In this document: in pieces, positions 54,059-62,637 of the stretch | Layout: every line of letters begins with the position of its first letter | Position numbering within the stretch: the stretch's first letter is position 1 | Made by a program: the position numbers and the translations under genes | Notes under the pieces: model-generated | The model's input: the letters and a program-made list of their open reading frames with translations, nothing else | Databases searched by the model: none | Told to the model about the DNA's origin: nothing | Source of the DNA: an uncultured Oleispira sp. | GTDB lineage: Bacteria; Pseudomonadota; Gammaproteobacteria; Pseudomonadales; Oceanobacteraceae | Length of the DNA stretch: 64,000 nucleotides | Assembly: GCA_913061415.1 (NCBI GenBank) | Contig: CAJXUD010000001.1 | Location: forward strand, 62,001 to 126,000 | Direction: 5' to 3'

Positions 54059-55093
54059 TTAAAAGTTTTCTGGCATCTTCGCCTTATCGCGAGCAACTTC
54101 TCGCGTAATCAGACCTTTACTCAGCATGGTCTGTAAGCACTGATCCATCGTTTGCATGCCCAACGCACCACCCGTTTGAATGGCCGAGTACATTTGAGCG
54201 ATCTTTGCTTCACGAATAAGGTTACGAATGGCGGGGGTACCAATCATAATTTCATGAGCAGCAATTCGGCCACCGCCGGTTTTCTTCAGCAGAGTCTGTG
54301 ATACAACGCCTTGTAATGATTCTGATAACATCGAACGAACCATCGATTTCTCTTCCGCTGGGAATACATCCACAATACGGTCAATGGTCTTTGCCGCAGA
54401 GCTGGTGTGCAAGGTTCCAAATACAACGTGACCTGTCTCTGCCGCCGATAGAGCCAAACGAATGGTTTCTAAATCTCGCATTTCGCCAACCAAGATAACA
54501 TCAGGATCTTCACGTAATGCCGAGCGTAAGGCTTCGTTAAAACCTAACGTATCTCGGTGAACTTCACGCTGGTTCACAAGACTTTTTTTAGATTCGTGTA
54601 CGAATTCGATAGGGTCTTCTACGGTCAGGATATGGTCATATTTTGTATCGTTAATATAATCAACCATCGCCGCCAGTGTGGTTGATTTACCCGAACCTGT
54701 TGGTCCGGTAACGAGAACAAGTCCACGCGGAGTCATTGCCAAATCTTTAAAGATTTGGCCCATACCCAAGTCATCCATACTCAGAATTTTGGAAGGAATG
54801 GTTCGGAATACAGCACCAGCACCACGGTTGTGATTAAAGGCGTTCACACGGAAACGCGCCACACCCGGCACCTCAAACGAGAAATCGGTCTCTAAAAACT
54901 CTTCGAAATCCTTACGCTGCTTATCATTCATGATCTCGTAGACCAAAGAATGTACTTCTTTATGGTCAAGCGCCGGCAAGTTAATACGGCGAACATCACC
55001 ATCAACTCGAATCATTGGTGGCATTTCTGCTGATAGATGTAAATCCGAAGCGCCTTGCTTAGCACTAAATGCCAATAACTCAGTAATATCCAT
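54059..55093 (-). CDS. pilT: type IV pilus retraction ATPase PilT
   Basis: A 344-residue motor ATPase that disassembles the pilus and drives twitching. GPTGSGKSTTLAAMVDYIN is Walker A, ILTVEDPIEFVHESKKSLVN the Asp-box region, DVILVGEMRDLETIR Walker B, and GHVVFGTLHTSSAAKTIDRI the His box. The C-terminal AIRNLIRE motif, typical of PilT and important for retraction, is present. Divergent from yggS across 135 bp, as in Pseudomonas. Confidence 0.97.
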   Translation of the reverse strand: MDITELLAFSAKQGASDLHLSAEMPPMIRVDGDVRRINLPALDHKEVHSLVYEIMNDKQRKDFEEFLETDFSFEVPGVARFRVNAFNHNRGAGAVFRTIPSKILSMDDLGMGQIFKDLAMTPRGLVLVTGPTGSGKSTTLAAMVDYINDTKYDHILTVEDPIEFVHESKKSLVNQREVHRDTLGFNEALRSALREDPDVILVGEMRDLETIRLALSAAETGHVVFGTLHTSSAAKTIDRIVDVFPAEEKSMVRSMLSESLQGVVSQTLLKKTGGGRIAAHEIMIGTPAIRNLIREAKIAQMYSAIQTGGALGMQTMDQCLQTMLSKGLITREVARDKAKMPENF

Positions 55094-55203
55094 ACTTGTT
55101 CCTCAACCTAAACCGGGATTTCGCTTATACTTAAATATGTCGTTTTGTGGACACCTAAAATTCAGTATAGAGAATGATCCGCCACTGTAACGTATAACAT
55201 CCC

Positions 55204-55209
55204 TATAAT
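55204..55209 (+). promoter_or_regulatory. -10 element upstream of yggS
   Basis: A perfect TATAAT lies 19 bases before the yggS ATG, leaving only a very short leader. No convincing -35 box is visible at the usual spacing, so the promoter may depend on an activator or be weak. Confidence 0.5.
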
Positions 55210-55228
55210 CCTAAAGCAGTTATCAAGA

Positions 55229-55915
55229 ATGTCTACACTAGAGCAACGATATCAGACCGTTAGAGCGCATATTTCCTCGGCTTGTGAACAGACGCACCGT
55301 TCTTCCGAAGCCGTAAAACTTCTTGCTGTTAGCAAAACAAAACCAGCCCAAATGGTTGAGGTTTTGTACCAACTGGGCCAACGATCTTTCGGCGAGAATT
55401 ATCTACAAGATGCTGTCGAAAAAATAACCCAGCTAGCGCATCTCGCCGATATCGAGTGGCACTTTATCGGGCCTATCCAATCGAATAAAACCCGGGTGAT
55501 CGCCGAGCACTTTCAATGGGTAGAAACCCTTGATAGAGATAAAATTGCTCAACGCCTAAATGATCAACGTCCCACCTCTGCTCCGGCCTTAAATGTTCTT
55601 ATTCAAATAAATATCAGCCGCGAAGAGCAAAAGAGTGGTATTGCACCTGAGCAAGCCGAACAGTTGGCCGCATTCATAGAGCAACTACCGCAATTATCAT
55701 TACGCGGATTAATGTGCATTCCCGAAGCGACTCAAGACGAAAGCAAACTCGCCGCACAATTTGACGAGATGCAGCAACTTTTGCAGCAACTTGCTAACAA
55801 TCATCCACAATGCACAGTATTATCCATGGGCATGTCGAATGATTTAGCACTGGCCGTAAAGCACGGCAGTAGCCAAGTCAGAATTGGTACCGATATTTTT
55901 GGCAGTCGTGATTAG
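55229..55915 (+). CDS. yggS: YggS/PLPBP pyridoxal phosphate homeostasis protein
   Basis: A 228-residue alanine-racemase-like TIM barrel that binds PLP. LLAVSKTKPAQMVEVL holds the PLP lysine, FGENYLQDAVEK and WHFIGPIQSNKTR follow, and LSMGMSNDLALAVKHGSSQVRIGTDIFG is the phosphate-binding C-terminal part. It controls cellular PLP balance rather than catalysing a known reaction. It sits before proC as in many bacteria. Confidence 0.95.
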   Translation: MSTLEQRYQTVRAHISSACEQTHRSSEAVKLLAVSKTKPAQMVEVLYQLGQRSFGENYLQDAVEKITQLAHLADIEWHFIGPIQSNKTRVIAEHFQWVETLDRDKIAQRLNDQRPTSAPALNVLIQINISREEQKSGIAPEQAEQLAAFIEQLPQLSLRGLMCIPEATQDESKLAAQFDEMQQLLQQLANNHPQCTVLSMGMSNDLALAVKHGSSQVRIGTDIFGSRD

Positions 55916-55953
55916 ATCCATTTAAGAATTCAGAACATTTTAAAGGAATTTCC

Positions 55954-56796
55954 ATGAGCAATATTTGTTTTATCGGCGGTGGCAACATGGCCACTAGCCT
56001 TATTGGCGGCCTTATCGCCCAAGGTCATGCGGCAAATTCTATTAGCGTGAGTGATCCGAATGAAGCACAGCGCGAACAACTCACAACACAATACGGCATC
56101 AATACCTTTGCCGACTGCGCACCTGCTTTAGCCGATGCAGACATCGTTGTTTTGGCCGTAAAGCCTCAAGTCATGAAAGACGTTGCACTGATTGTTGCCA
56201 AAGCCGCCGAACAATCTTCAAAGCAGCCATTATTCGTCTCGATTGCGGCAGGCATTAACTTGTACTCATTGCAGCAATGGTTAGGTAAAGACCAAGCCAT
56301 TGTTCGCTGCATGCCGAATACGCCCTCCCTGATTCAGCTAGGGGCCACCGGCCTGTTCGCCAACGAACAAACCTCTATTGTACAAAAGAACTTGGCCGAA
56401 ACCGTATTGAAAGCCGCGGGTATCGTTCAGTGGGTTCAAAGCGAAGCTGAAATTGACGCCGTTACCGCCGTGTCTGGCAGCGGTCCAGCCTATTACTTCT
56501 TGTTAATGGAAGCGATGATCGATGCGGGTATTGAATTAGGCTTAAGTCGTGAAACGGCAAGTGAACTCACCATTCAAACAGCCATTGGCGCGGCTCAAAT
56601 GGCCAAAGAAAGTGATGTCGATGTAGCCGAGTTACGCCGCCGAGTTACGTCACCTGGCGGAACTACTGAAGAAGCCATTAATACTTTCGAAGGTGCCCAT
56701 CTGCGTGACATAGTAAAAGCAGCCTTAAGTGCGGCCAATCGTCGTTCTGGCGAACTTGCGCTGATGCTAGGCGAAGAGATGCCAAGCGAAAAGTAA
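55954..56796 (+). CDS. proC: pyrroline-5-carboxylate reductase
   Basis: A 280-residue NAD(P)H-dependent enzyme for the last step of proline synthesis. CFIGGGNMATSLIGGL is the Rossmann motif, VKPQVM and RCMPNTPSLI follow, and SGSGPAYYFLLMEAMIDAG with RRRVTSPGGTTEEAI is the family signature. AAGGA lies seven bases before the ATG. 38 bp after yggS. Confidence 0.96.
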   Translation: MSNICFIGGGNMATSLIGGLIAQGHAANSISVSDPNEAQREQLTTQYGINTFADCAPALADADIVVLAVKPQVMKDVALIVAKAAEQSSKQPLFVSIAAGINLYSLQQWLGKDQAIVRCMPNTPSLIQLGATGLFANEQTSIVQKNLAETVLKAAGIVQWVQSEAEIDAVTAVSGSGPAYYFLLMEAMIDAGIELGLSRETASELTIQTAIGAAQMAKESDVDVAELRRRVTSPGGTTEEAINTFEGAHLRDIVKAALSAANRRSGELALMLGEEMPSEK

Positions 56797-56924
56797 GTAT
56801 TTGTATAGAAAGTCACTTGTAAGGCCGCATAGGGGTAGAAAATTATCCCTATCGGCTCTATCTTAATAGCCTTACGATCAACTAATTTTATAATCCTATT
56901 TCTATACCGTTTTCGGAGATGTAT

Positions 56925-57509
56925 ATGACCCCCCTTACCCAAGCGGGCATGTTAGTAATTAATACTCTAGCGGGCCTGTATTTATTGGTCGTGGTATTGC
57001 GTTTTTTACTGCAACTAGTGCGAGCAGACTTCTACAACCCGGTCTCTCAGTTTATTGTGAAGGCGACAAACCCTCTGTTGATTCCTTTGCGAAAAGTGAT
57101 CCCAGGCTTGGGCGGTATTGATCTCGCGTCCCTTGTTTTAGCCTTATTCGTTCAGGCTGTCGCGATTGTCTTAATCCTCTTATTAAATGGCATTCAGCCG
57201 CCACTTCAAGTCGCAATCTGGGCCATTATTGGTGTGCTTAGTCTGTTCTTGAAAATCTATTTCTGGGGATTATTAATTACCGTCATCGCTTCATGGATCG
57301 CTCCGGGCTCATACAACCCTGCGCTCATTTTGATTAGCCAAATTCTTGAACCTGCGATGAAGCCCATCCGTAAAATTATGCCTGACATGGGTGGGCTAGA
57401 CCTGTCACCTATCATCATGTTTTTAACCATTCAAGTATTGGAAGTACTGGTAGTGAGAGGGATGGCAGGAGCAAGCGGTATGCCGGCAGGCCTAATCATG
57501 GGCATTTAA
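56925..57509 (+). CDS. yggT: YggT family integral membrane protein
   Basis: About 194 residues, with two copies of the YggT unit: a hydrophobic helix pair followed by NPLLIPLRKVIPGLGGIDLA in the first and EPAMKPIRKIMPDMGGLDLSP in the second. The P-(L/I)-R-K-(V/I)-(I/M)-P pattern is the family hallmark. Function uncertain; linked to osmotic or potassium balance and to division in some bacteria. ATG 56925 is taken because GGAG is six bases upstream, while it would abut the earlier ATG at 56919. Confidence 0.9.
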   Translation: MTPLTQAGMLVINTLAGLYLLVVVLRFLLQLVRADFYNPVSQFIVKATNPLLIPLRKVIPGLGGIDLASLVLALFVQAVAIVLILLLNGIQPPLQVAIWAIIGVLSLFLKIYFWGLLITVIASWIAPGSYNPALILISQILEPAMKPIRKIMPDMGGLDLSPIIMFLTIQVLEVLVVRGMAGASGMPAGLIMGI

Positions 57510-57524
57510 GGTTAAGATTTCACA

Positions 57525-57559
57525 TTATCTAGCCTGCTTAATATAAGCAGGCTAGATAA
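57525..57559. repeat. perfect 16-bp inverted repeat after yggT
   Basis: A 16-bp perfect stem (57525-57540 with 57544-57559) around the three-base loop ATA, core TCTAGCCTGCTTA / TAAGCAGGCTAGA. It lies 16 bases after the yggT stop. No T run follows on either side beyond the stem's own AT end, so it is a strong hairpin but not a classical terminator. It probably protects or ends the yggS-proC-yggT message. Confidence 0.75.
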
Positions 57560-57653
57560 ACTGGCTGAGGTTTAACGTAGAGCTAACCTTCAGTCACAGA
57601 TAGAGTTGCGCACTCAGGTGCAGATAGTCCCTGAATGTTCACACTTTTATCGC

Positions 57654-57659
57654 TATAAT
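57654..57659 (+). promoter_or_regulatory. -10 element upstream of metX
   Basis: TATAAT at 57654-57659, with a start point expected near 57666 and a leader of about 75 bases before the metX ATG. The -35 region (CTGAAT around 57631) is poor, consistent with an activator-dependent promoter. No known riboswitch fold was recognised in the leader. Confidence 0.5.
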
Positions 57660-57739
57660 CCCCCCATTAAGCTGTCTTAACTACCTTATCTTCAACAGTA
57701 TTTGAGCAGTATTCGGATTTTCTAGGACAACGAGCAGTC

Positions 57740-58921
57740 ATGCCAGAGCACATTCCAGCCGATAGCGTCGGTATCATAAGTCCAATCGTTCAGCGTTTTG
57801 ATGAACCATTAACGCTACGCAGTGGCCGAGTTCTTGAATCTTACGAATTGATTTACGAAACCTACGGTGAACTCAATGCCGATGCTAGCAATGCCATTCT
57901 CATTTGCCATGCACTTAGCGGTGATCACCATGCAGCGGGCTACCACAGCATGGACGATAAACGCCCAGGTTGGTGGGACACCTGTATTGGCCCTGGCAAA
58001 GCCATTGATACCAATACGTTCTTTGTAGTCAGCTTAAATAACTTAGGCGGCTGCTCTGGCTCTACCGGCCCAACCAGCATTAATCCAGAAACAGGCAAAG
58101 CCTACGGCCCAGATTTTCCGATTATTGCCGTTCGTGACTGGGTTCGAAGCCAAAAACGTCTAGCTGACTTTCTAAATATTCAGCAATGGGCCGCGGTTGT
58201 CGGTGGCTCTTTAGGTGGCATGCAAGTATTGCGCTGGTCGATTCAATATCCAGAACGCCTACGCCATGCACTGGTGATCGCTTCAGCACCTAAGCTATCA
58301 GCACAAAACATTGCCTTCAATGAAGTTGCTCGCCAAGCAATCTCTAAAGACCCCGATTTCCACAACGGTCGCTATATGGATCATGGTGTGGTTCCTAAAG
58401 CCGGCTTGTCTCAAGCTCGTATGCTAGGACACCTGACTTATATGTCAGGCGATGCCATGGAAAAGAAGTTTGATCGCGACCTCAAAAGCGACGAACTCAG
58501 CTTTAGCTTCAACCCTGAATTCCAAGTAGAAAGCTATTTGCACTATCAGGGTCAAAAGTTCAGCACCCAGTTTGATGCCAATACCTACATGCTAATGACC
58601 AAAGCGTTGGATTATTTTGACCCAACCATTGATCACGACGGCGATTTAGTAAAATGCTTAAGCCAAGCTCAGTGCAAGTTCTTTGTTGTCTCATTCACAA
58701 CCGACTGGCGCTTTGCCCCTGACCGCTCTGAAGAGATCGTTAACGCACTCATTCAGGCCGACAAAGACGTCAGCTACGCCTGCATTGCTTCCGATAACGG
58801 GCATGATGCATTCTTATTGCCTATTCCTCGTTACCTTGATGTCTTTAGTGCATACATGGAACGAGTAGAAGCCGATATTCCTGCCCGCTCAGGCGCGAGT
58901 ACGACAGGAGAATCCTCATGA
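57740..58921 (+). CDS. metX: homoserine O-acyltransferase (MetX)
   Basis: A 393-residue alpha/beta hydrolase-fold enzyme acylating homoserine in methionine synthesis. The oxyanion segment [26 protein letters not shown] with nucleophile Ser, [10 protein letters not shown] with the Asp, and [10 protein letters not shown] with His make up the site. Despite the common name acetyltransferase, many proteobacterial MetX enzymes use succinyl-CoA; the sequence alone does not let me decide here. It overlaps metW by 4 bp (ATGA), so the pair is translationally coupled. Confidence 0.95.
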   Translation: MPEHIPADSVGIISPIVQRFDEPLTLRSGRVLESYELIYETYGELNADASNAILICHALSGDHHAAGYHSMDDKRPGWWDTCIGPGKAIDTNTFFVVSLNNLGGCSGSTGPTSINPETGKAYGPDFPIIAVRDWVRSQKRLADFLNIQQWAAVVGGSLGGMQVLRWSIQYPERLRHALVIASAPKLSAQNIAFNEVARQAISKDPDFHNGRYMDHGVVPKAGLSQARMLGHLTYMSGDAMEKKFDRDLKSDELSFSFNPEFQVESYLHYQGQKFSTQFDANTYMLMTKALDYFDPTIDHDGDLVKCLSQAQCKFFVVSFTTDWRFAPDRSEEIVNALIQADKDVSYACIASDNGHDAFLLPIPRYLDVFSAYMERVEADIPARSGASTTGESS

Positions 58922-59529
58922 GCCAAGCATTAACAGACTTACGACCAGACCTAACCATTATTCAGCAATGGGTTAAGCCAAACAGCGAAGTGCTCGACTT
59001 AGGCTGTGGTCAAGGCGAATTATTAAGCTACTTAAAAGCCGAAAAAGGCGTACGAGGTTATGGCTTAGAAATTAACCCCGAAAAGATCACTCATTGCATT
59101 AAAAACGGCATCAACGTCATTGAACAAAATCTAGATGCGGGCTTAGGCAACTTTAAAGATAACAGCATCGATACGGTCATCATGGCCCAGGCATTACAGG
59201 CCGTACAAAGCCCAGATATCTTAGTCGATGAAATGTTACGCATTGGCAATCAAGCCATTGTGACCTTTCCGAACTTTGGTTATTGGCGAACACGACTATA
59301 CTTATTATTGAAAGGCCGCATGCCGATGTCGGAGTCGCTGCCTTACAATTGGTTCGATACTCCGAACATCCACCTGTGTACTTTTAAAGACTTTGAACAA
59401 CTCTGCCACAATAAAGGCATTCGCATACTGAACAAAAGAGTGGTCGATGATCAGCATAACGAACATTGGAGCATGCGATTATGGCCATCAATGCTCGGTG
59501 AAACTGCTATTTACCATATTAGCCGCTAG
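58918..59529 (+). CDS. metW: methionine biosynthesis protein MetW
   Basis: A 203-residue protein with the class I methyltransferase fold, [15 protein letters not shown] as SAM-binding motif I and [20 protein letters not shown] as a MetW-specific block. MetW is needed with MetX for homoserine acylation in several bacteria, probably as a partner protein. The usual metX-metW order is kept. Confidence 0.94.
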   Translation: MSQALTDLRPDLTIIQQWVKPNSEVLDLGCGQGELLSYLKAEKGVRGYGLEINPEKITHCIKNGINVIEQNLDAGLGNFKDNSIDTVIMAQALQAVQSPDILVDEMLRIGNQAIVTFPNFGYWRTRLYLLLKGRMPMSESLPYNWFDTPNIHLCTFKDFEQLCHNKGIRILNKRVVDDQHNEHWSMRLWPSMLGETAIYHISR

Positions 59530-59540
59530 GAGGCTGCATT

Positions 59541-60020
59541 ATGCTTACATTTAAAAGTACGTCCCTTTTCACTCGCTCTACCTTCTTGTTCAGTACCCTA
59601 GTATTAGGACTGTTCTCGATGCAGAGCAATGCAGAGCAAAAGCAGGTATTTGGTGAATACGAAGTCCATTACATAGGTCTCAGCAGTAGCTTCTTAACGC
59701 CGGAAGTCGCTAAGATTTATGATATTCCACGCTCTCGTGCACTAGGTTTTTTGAACATCTCTGTCTTGCAAAAAACAGCAAATGACGAGCTACCTGCGGC
59801 ACTTAATGCCACCGTCAGCGGAAAAATTCGTAATCTGATCGGCCAAAGTCGTGATATAGAATTTCGCCGTGTACAGGAAGGCAAAGCTATTTATTACCTC
59901 AGCACCTTCCGTTTTGATGATGGCGATATGTATAACTTCGACCTTGATGTTGTACCGAGTAACGCTAAGCAGAAGAACTTTGACGTAAAATTTAGCCAGC
60001 GCTTCTACGAAGAAGACTAA
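59541..60020 (+). CDS. DUF4426 periplasmic protein
   Basis: A 159-residue protein with a signal peptide (FLFSTLVLGLFSMQSNA, cleavage likely at SNA-EQ) and a small beta-rich domain. GEYEVHYIGLSSSFLTPEVA, IPRSRALGFLNISVLQ and the terminal FDVKFSQRFYEE fit DUF4426. It is preceded by a strong AGGAGG site. The position between metW and rdgB is the same in Pseudomonas; function unknown. Confidence 0.85.
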   Translation: MLTFKSTSLFTRSTFLFSTLVLGLFSMQSNAEQKQVFGEYEVHYIGLSSSFLTPEVAKIYDIPRSRALGFLNISVLQKTANDELPAALNATVSGKIRNLIGQSRDIEFRRVQEGKAIYYLSTFRFDDGDMYNFDLDVVPSNAKQKNFDVKFSQRFYEED

Positions 60021-60091
60021 ACTCTGGCTGCGCTTGGCTCTGACTAAAACTAAGCTCTGAATACCAACTAATAGAAAAAGATTCTGACCCT

Positions 60092-60685
60092 ATGATTGAA
60101 AAGCTCGTTCTGGCTAGTGGAAACCAAGGAAAATTGCGTGAGTTTTCACAGCTGTTCTCAGATAAAAATATCCAAGTCATTCCACAGAATGAATTTGATA
60201 CCATAGAAGCAGACGAAACGGGTTTAAGCTTTGTTGAAAATGCGATTCTAAAAGCACGTAACGCTTGTAAATTTTCAGGGCTACCTGCGCTAGCCGATGA
60301 CTCGGGCTTAGAAGTCGATGCACTTCAAGGCGCGCCTGGCATATACAGTGCCCGCTATGCGGGTGCTGATGCGAGCGATAAAGAGAACTACCTAAAACTA
60401 TTAGAGGCACTAAAAGACGTACCTCAAGAAAAACGCAGCGCGCGCTTTCAATGTGTCTTGGTATACATGCGTCACGAAAATGACCCAACCCCGCAAGTCT
60501 TCCAAGGTCATTGGGAAGGGAGAATTTTAACAGCGCCCAGTGGTGATGAGGGTTTTGGTTATGACCCGGTATTTTTTGTGCCCACCGAGAACTGTAGCTC
60601 AGCAGAGCTTAGTAAAGAAATAAAGAATGCTTTGAGTCATCGTGGCCAAGCCATTCAAGAACTGCTTAGAAATTGGCAGCCCTAA
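60092..60685 (+). CDS. rdgB: dITP/XTP pyrophosphatase
   Basis: A 197-residue Ham1-family house-cleaning enzyme hydrolysing dITP, XTP and related non-canonical nucleotides. [53 protein letters not shown]-like [13 protein letters not shown] and [11 protein letters not shown] are the signature segments. Length is normal. It is followed by a terminator. Confidence 0.96.
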   Translation: MIEKLVLASGNQGKLREFSQLFSDKNIQVIPQNEFDTIEADETGLSFVENAILKARNACKFSGLPALADDSGLEVDALQGAPGIYSARYAGADASDKENYLKLLEALKDVPQEKRSARFQCVLVYMRHENDPTPQVFQGHWEGRILTAPSGDEGFGYDPVFFVPTENCSSAELSKEIKNALSHRGQAIQELLRNWQP

Positions 60686-60714
60686 TTGTGCGAACTTAAA
60701 TTTTTTTGCTCTCG

Positions 60715-60740
60715 AAGGCGGCCTATATCGGCCGCCTTTT
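60715..60740. terminator. terminator between rdgB and the phosphatase gene
   Basis: The 9-bp GC-rich stem AAGGCGGCC (60715-60723) / GGCCGCCTT (60730-60738) with loop TATATC is followed by TT. It is placed between convergent genes. The T run is short. Confidence 0.78.
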
Positions 60741-60776
60741 GCTATACACAGTACTAACTTATAGCTTAGTACGTTA

Positions 60777-62417
60777 TTAGTTTTTCATGGCTTCGATTAA
60801 TTGCGCGCCCACTTCAACATGATTCATTAAACCATTGAATCGCTGCTGTGCTTCTTTGGGTCCCCAAGCAATAACCTGCACTGGCGTATGAGTATGAGTA
60901 CCCGTAGACCATACAGTATTTTGATGCTTAGCCAGAGCACGACCAATCAGGTTTAAATGCACCTCTTCGCCATAAACATAGAACTCTTCAAAGTCATCAA
61001 CCTTAGGGAATTCTGTAGCCGCTAGGTATTTATGATCTGCTTCCTGATATTCATTCACTTCATGCTCAAGAATACGATCAGCGTCGGCCTGAGTAATGGT
61101 AAATTCAGTATTGCCATTGATTGCATTTAACAAATCAACAGACGTCGGTTCTACATCAGCTAAATCACCGCCAGCTTGATACCAGATGTTATAAAAATCT
61201 TTTTTCTGTGCATAAAGCTTATCGAGTAAATCTGGATTAGCGAAGTTGAAATTAGGTTTGTAGTCACGGTTTGATTCAACAAACGCATCACCGACGATCG
61301 TTGGATCTGCGGCAGGAATATCTTTACGGCTATAAGAGAAACTAAAACCGCCCGTTTCATGGTCGGCAGTAATCACAACTAAAGTATCATTACGATCTGC
61401 AACCCAGTCATAAACCGCTTGAATAGATTCATCAAACTTTAATAGCTGATGCAACATGTCGCCAGCATCATTATTGTGAGCGGCCCAGTCAATCTGACCA
61501 CCTTCGATCATCAAGAAAAAGCCATCTTCATCTTTCGATAAGATGTCCAAAGCTTTTGTCGTCATATCCGCTAGGCTAGGCTGAACGCAGCTGTCAGCTT
61601 TTTTACAAGCCGTGTAAGAAATACCATCCAACATTGCACTGTAGCTAAATAAGCCTAAAACTTTACCACCTTCAATCGCGTCTAACTGATCAGCATTGAA
61701 CGCTAATTCATAACCAGCCGTTTGAGCTTGAGTCAGTAGATTACGATCATCATTTCGCTTGGACTTGATCTTAACTGTAGGCTCATTAATTAAATTAACT
61801 AACTCTGTACTCGTGCTGCTTGAACCTTGTGGAATCCAATAACGTAAACCACCCCCTAGCATGACATCAACATTGTTTTCTAACATATCGACAGCAATTT
61901 CGTTCTCCATCGAACGATGGGCTTGGTGCGATGCAAAAGCGGCTGGGGTTGCATGAGTAATACGCGTATCAGAAATTAACCCTGTCGATTTACCTGCCGC
62001 TTTCGCCATTTCTAAGATAGTTTCAGTACTATTACCTTCGATATCCAAACCAACTACTTCACTTAACGCAGGCTTGCCTGTCGCTAGCTGAGTCGCAGAA
62101 CATGCCGAATCAACAACCAAACCACCTACCGGTGTGGTACTCGAAAACGCCACTTGCCCACTATTGGCAAATAACTCTAAAGCGGTTTCACGATTTTTAT
62201 AAATATCAGTCTTAGAATGTGCTGCAAAATCTTGCAGCAAACCCACTTGCTGTGGACCCATACCATCACCAATCATCATAATGACGTTTTTGATCTTTCC
62301 TGATGAAGAAGCTCCATTAGTACGGCTGTTAGAATCAGAACTAGAGCTGTCACCGCCACACGCGCTTAATAAGCTGGCGGTAATAATCGCTGAAGACAAT
62401 TTAATAAATGAATGCAT
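60777..62417 (-). CDS. phoA: alkaline phosphatase, PhoA family, lipoprotein
   Basis: A 546-residue metal-dependent phosphomonoesterase. The signal peptide ends in lipobox LSAC (Cys20) followed by a Gly-Ser-rich linker, so it is a cell-surface or periplasmic lipoprotein rather than a soluble enzyme. VIMMIGDGMGPQQ binds metal, VVDSACSATQLATG carries the Ser nucleophile, MIEGGQIDWAAHNNDAGDML and ITADHETGG are metal ligands, and the THTHTPVQVIAWGP histidine lies at the C-terminus. It releases phosphate from organic esters. A Pho box lies upstream at 62524-62541. Confidence 0.9.
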   Translation of the reverse strand: MHSFIKLSSAIITASLLSACGGDSSSSDSNSRTNGASSSGKIKNVIMMIGDGMGPQQVGLLQDFAAHSKTDIYKNRETALELFANSGQVAFSSTTPVGGLVVDSACSATQLATGKPALSEVVGLDIEGNSTETILEMAKAAGKSTGLISDTRITHATPAAFASHQAHRSMENEIAVDMLENNVDVMLGGGLRYWIPQGSSSTSTELVNLINEPTVKIKSKRNDDRNLLTQAQTAGYELAFNADQLDAIEGGKVLGLFSYSAMLDGISYTACKKADSCVQPSLADMTTKALDILSKDEDGFFLMIEGGQIDWAAHNNDAGDMLHQLLKFDESIQAVYDWVADRNDTLVVITADHETGGFSFSYSRKDIPAADPTIVGDAFVESNRDYKPNFNFANPDLLDKLYAQKKDFYNIWYQAGGDLADVEPTSVDLLNAINGNTEFTITQADADRILEHEVNEYQEADHKYLAATEFPKVDDFEEFYVYGEEVHLNLIGRALAKHQNTVWSTGTHTHTPVQVIAWGPKEAQQRFNGLMNHVEVGAQLIEAMKN

Positions 62418-62484
62418 AAGTATAACCTTTGTATTTTGACGTCGCCCAAGCCGTTGTACATGCTGGGCATTATTATGTAATTAT

Positions 62485-62505
62485 TAGTTGTTATATTAAC
62501 AACTA
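62485..62505. repeat. 9-bp palindrome at the phosphatase start point
   Basis: TAGTTGTTA (62485-62493) and TAACAACTA (62497-62505) form a perfect inverted repeat with a TAT centre. It lies just downstream of the predicted -10 element, around the predicted start point of the phosphatase message. It could be a repressor operator or a 5' hairpin. Confidence 0.6.
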
Positions 62506-62507
62506 GC

Positions 62508-62541
62508 ATATTAATTATGTTTTATGACAATTTAGTTACAT
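62508..62541 (-). promoter_or_regulatory. Pho box and -10 element of the phosphatase gene
   Basis: On the minus strand two 7-mers, ATGTAAC (62541-62535) and TTGTCAT (62530-62524), are spaced by 4 bp as in the 11-bp-period PhoB box. Ten bases later comes TAATAT (62513-62508), a -10-like element. The layout is that of E. coli phoA (box, 10-11 bp, -10). It predicts PhoB activation under phosphate starvation. Confidence 0.7.
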
Positions 62542-62637
62542 GCGATTAATTACTGACGCTCATATCGCAAAAGCAGTCATAGCTCTAGAACCCGCTATGC
62601 TGTAAGCTGCACCCCCGCTAAATCAAGTGAGTTTCCT

